The notes below the pieces were generated by a model. The model searched no databases. It saw only the letters and a program-made list of their open reading frames with translations, and was not told where the DNA came from. Made by a program: the position numbers and the translations under genes. Below are positions 47,301 to 48,805 of a stretch of DNA of 48,805 nucleotides, piece after piece (position 1 is the first letter of the stretch; each line of letters begins with the position of its first letter). Source of the stretch: an uncultured Fibrobacter sp. GTDB lineage: Bacteria > Fibrobacterota > Fibrobacteria > Fibrobacterales > Fibrobacteraceae. The stretch lies in NCBI GenBank assembly GCA_946183925.1, contig CAMHDS010000011.1, positions 1 through 48,805 on the forward strand, in the 5' to 3' direction.

Positions 47301-48805
47301 TTACTTGAATAAATCGTTATCGTCTTCGTCTTTGACGGATACCTCTGTACCGGAGGCTGAATCGTCCGTGCCGTCGTCGAAGGTGTCGGCCGGGGTGATT
47401 CGGCTGGTGCGCTTCACCTTCTTCGCAGTGAACTTGCTGCCCAGAGCCTTGTAACTCTTGACATCGGCCACTTCCGTCAGATCCAGCTCTTCTTTCTGAA
47501 CTTCACGGCCTACCTGGTATTCCATCAGCTGGCGGGCGTCGTCTGTTGCGAAGAATTCTATCATCTGCGAATCCTTGTGGTCGCTGATGAGGTTGAATTC
47601 TGTCGTCATGGGACAGCCTTCCAAGTTGAATCGCTTCACCATGTAGTTGAAGTTTCCACCCTCGAAGTAGAGGATGGTAAAGACCTGGGTGGGGTCGAAC
47701 TTGTGGATGTACTTGATACCGGTACCCACAAGAATCGGGTCTGCCATGTCGTGGACGCGGGCCCTGCCGTTTTCCTTGACGATGAGAATCTTATCCTTCT
47801 CGCCGAATTCGCCAATGCGGTCACCCCTTCTCTGGGTGCTGATGAGTCCGGAGAGGGCGTCGAAGTACAGCACGCGGGCCCCCAGGGTGCTTACACCCTT
47901 GCGGATGCGCTTGACGGTCTTGACCGGGTACTTGGTGACGATATTGCCCATGGCGCCGCGGCCCTTTACTTCGATGGAGCTGAAGTCCACCTCGAAGTTC
48001 AGTTTGGTACGGGGCCGCGGTTTCAGCGTCACTTCTACCACTTCGGCTTCGCCGTTCAGGTTGCTGGACATGTAAAGCAGACGACTACCGGGCTTGTTCT
48101 TGCCCATAAAATAGTCCTTGTCGCGGGTCACGCCACCCACGTTAAAGCGCTTGATGTAGGCGGTGCCGTCTTTGCCATCCTGGTGGATGACGTTGTAGAT
48201 GTGCCGTTCGTCGTCCTTGTTGAACTTTTCCACCAATACGATATTCTTACCCACAAAGTCCTTGTCGGAGACTTTCACCACCTTGAAGCTTCCGTCGGCC
48301 TTGAACACGATAAGGTCATCGTATTCGGACACGTCAAAGAGGTATTCTTCCTTTTTCATGCCGGTGCCCAGGAAGCCTTCCTTACGGTTCACGTAGAGCT
48401 TCTGGTTGGCAAGAGCCACATGCACGGCGCTTACCTGGCCGAATTCGCCAATTTCAGTCTTGCGGTCGCGACCTTCGCCGTACTTCTTGAGGATTTCCTT
48501 GAAGTAGTTTACGGCGTAGTCGGTGAGGTGTTCTTTGTTGTAGTTCACCTCTTCGATTTTCTTGTCCAGTTCTTCCAGGAACTCGTCGGCTTTTTTGCGG
48601 TCAAAGCGGCTGATGCGGCGGACCGGAATTTCGGCCAGCTTCAGGATTTCTTCGCGGGTCACTTCCCGGCGGAGCTTGCGCACATAGGGTTTCAGGCCTT
48701 CGTCAATCAGCTGGACCATCTCGTCGTGGGTCTTCGCCTTCTTGATGACCTCGTAGACTTCCTTCTCGATGAAGATTTTCTCGAGGCTCGTCATGTGCCA
48801 CTGGT
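47301..48805 (-). CDS. parC: Topoisomerase IV/gyrase subunit A, C-terminal part (partial)
   Basis: This frame is open to the right edge of the window, so the gene is incomplete. The last codons before the edge read Q-W-H, then MTSLEKIFIE, which is internal to Bacteroidetes-type topoisomerase IV subunit A proteins (the SLERIFIE helix). The visible 501 or so residues hold the C-terminal part of the breakage domain (EIPVRRISRFDRKKADEFLEEL), then beta-pinwheel blades with repeats such as VKSYKALGSKFTAK. An acidic tail ends DEDDNDLFK. STQRRGDRIGEFG resembles a degenerate GyrA box. The product changes DNA topology with a ParE or GyrB partner not seen here. Confidence 0.85.
   Translation of the reverse strand, partial: QWHMTSLEKIFIEKEVYEVIKKAKTHDEMVQLIDEGLKPYVRKLRREVTREEILKLAEIPVRRISRFDRKKADEFLEELDKKIEEVNYNKEHLTDYAVNYFKEILKKYGEGRDRKTEIGEFGQVSAVHVALANQKLYVNRKEGFLGTGMKKEEYLFDVSEYDDLIVFKADGSFKVVKVSDKDFVGKNIVLVEKFNKDDERHIYNVIHQDGKDGTAYIKRFNVGGVTRDKDYFMGKNKPGSRLLYMSSNLNGEAEVVEVTLKPRPRTKLNFEVDFSSIEVKGRGAMGNIVTKYPVKTVKRIRKGVSTLGARVLYFDALSGLISTQRRGDRIGEFGEKDKILIVKENGRARVHDMADPILVGTGIKYIHKFDPTQVFTILYFEGGNFNYMVKRFNLEGCPMTTEFNLISDHKDSQMIEFFATDDARQLMEYQVGREVQKEELDLTEVADVKSYKALGSKFTAKKVKRTSRITPADTFDDGTDDSASGTEVSVKDEDDNDLFK

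Noticed and set aside
48792..48794. Start codon of the topoisomerase gene at the ATG at 48794
   Set aside because: The frame continues to the window edge and the sequence there is internal to subunit A, so this ATG is not the true start.

Overview
The window reads as a chromosomal segment of a Fibrobacter-type bacterium (phylum Fibrobacterota, gut or rumen fibre degraders). The main evidence is a lipoprotein with two FISUMP domains, a TIGR02147-family protein directly upstream of it, a circularly permuted GH16 lichenase closely resembling the Fibrobacter succinogenes enzyme, and a GH5 lipoprotein. There are also Ser-rich linkers, a T9SS-like C-terminal domain and many predicted outer-membrane barrels. 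This comes from reading motifs, not from a search.

Layout. Positions 1-2760 are visibly AT-richer and accessory: an orphan DUF4329 (JAB-like) protein with an overlapping exported partner, two overlapping small membrane proteins, and a 34-residue membrane ORF ended by a terminator. Positions 2790-6000 hold a helical-repeat protein, dCMP deaminase and RadA. Positions 6175-14513 hold the lichenase, a large gluzincin/beta-propeller/barrel protein, the GH5 lipoprotein and a SagB-like double nitroreductase. Positions 14658-24013 hold lrgAB, the TIGR02147-FISUMP pair, fmt-rsmB and two outer-membrane proteins. Reading leftwards from 32685 to 23978 are two cyclic-nucleotide-domain proteins, a CrtC/AttH-like lipocalin, a eukaryote-type HisA, a GT4 glycosyltransferase, an outer-membrane protein, an acidic lipoprotein and MutY. 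Positions 32711-34995 hold rplS, trmD, rimM and rpsP. Positions 35411-41273 hold a diguanylate cyclase, a cyclophilin, pyrR-pyrB-pyrC' (a dihydroorotase homologue without its metal ligands) and a PilZ protein. Positions 41382-47211 hold pilM-N-O-P-Q with an unusual fused PilP. The window ends inside a topoisomerase subunit A gene that runs off the right edge.

Two patterns cut across the genes. First, at least eight genes without a Shine-Dalgarno sequence have a TANNNT hexamer only 6-7 bases before the start codon, which predicts leaderless mRNAs. Genes inside operons mostly have a Shine-Dalgarno sequence instead. Second, short tandem heptamer blocks and other dispersed repeats recur. They sit against start codons (comEB, the SagB-like gene, rimM, pyrR, the lipocalin gene), sometimes supplying the -10 box, and they also appear in frame inside genes (rsmB twice, hisA, probably the glycosyltransferase). 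One repeat forms part of the signal peptide of the FISUMP lipoprotein. A nested inverted-repeat element between rpsP and the diguanylate cyclase could be a three-way-junction RNA or a small mobile element.

No tRNA, rRNA, CRISPR array or transposase gene was seen.
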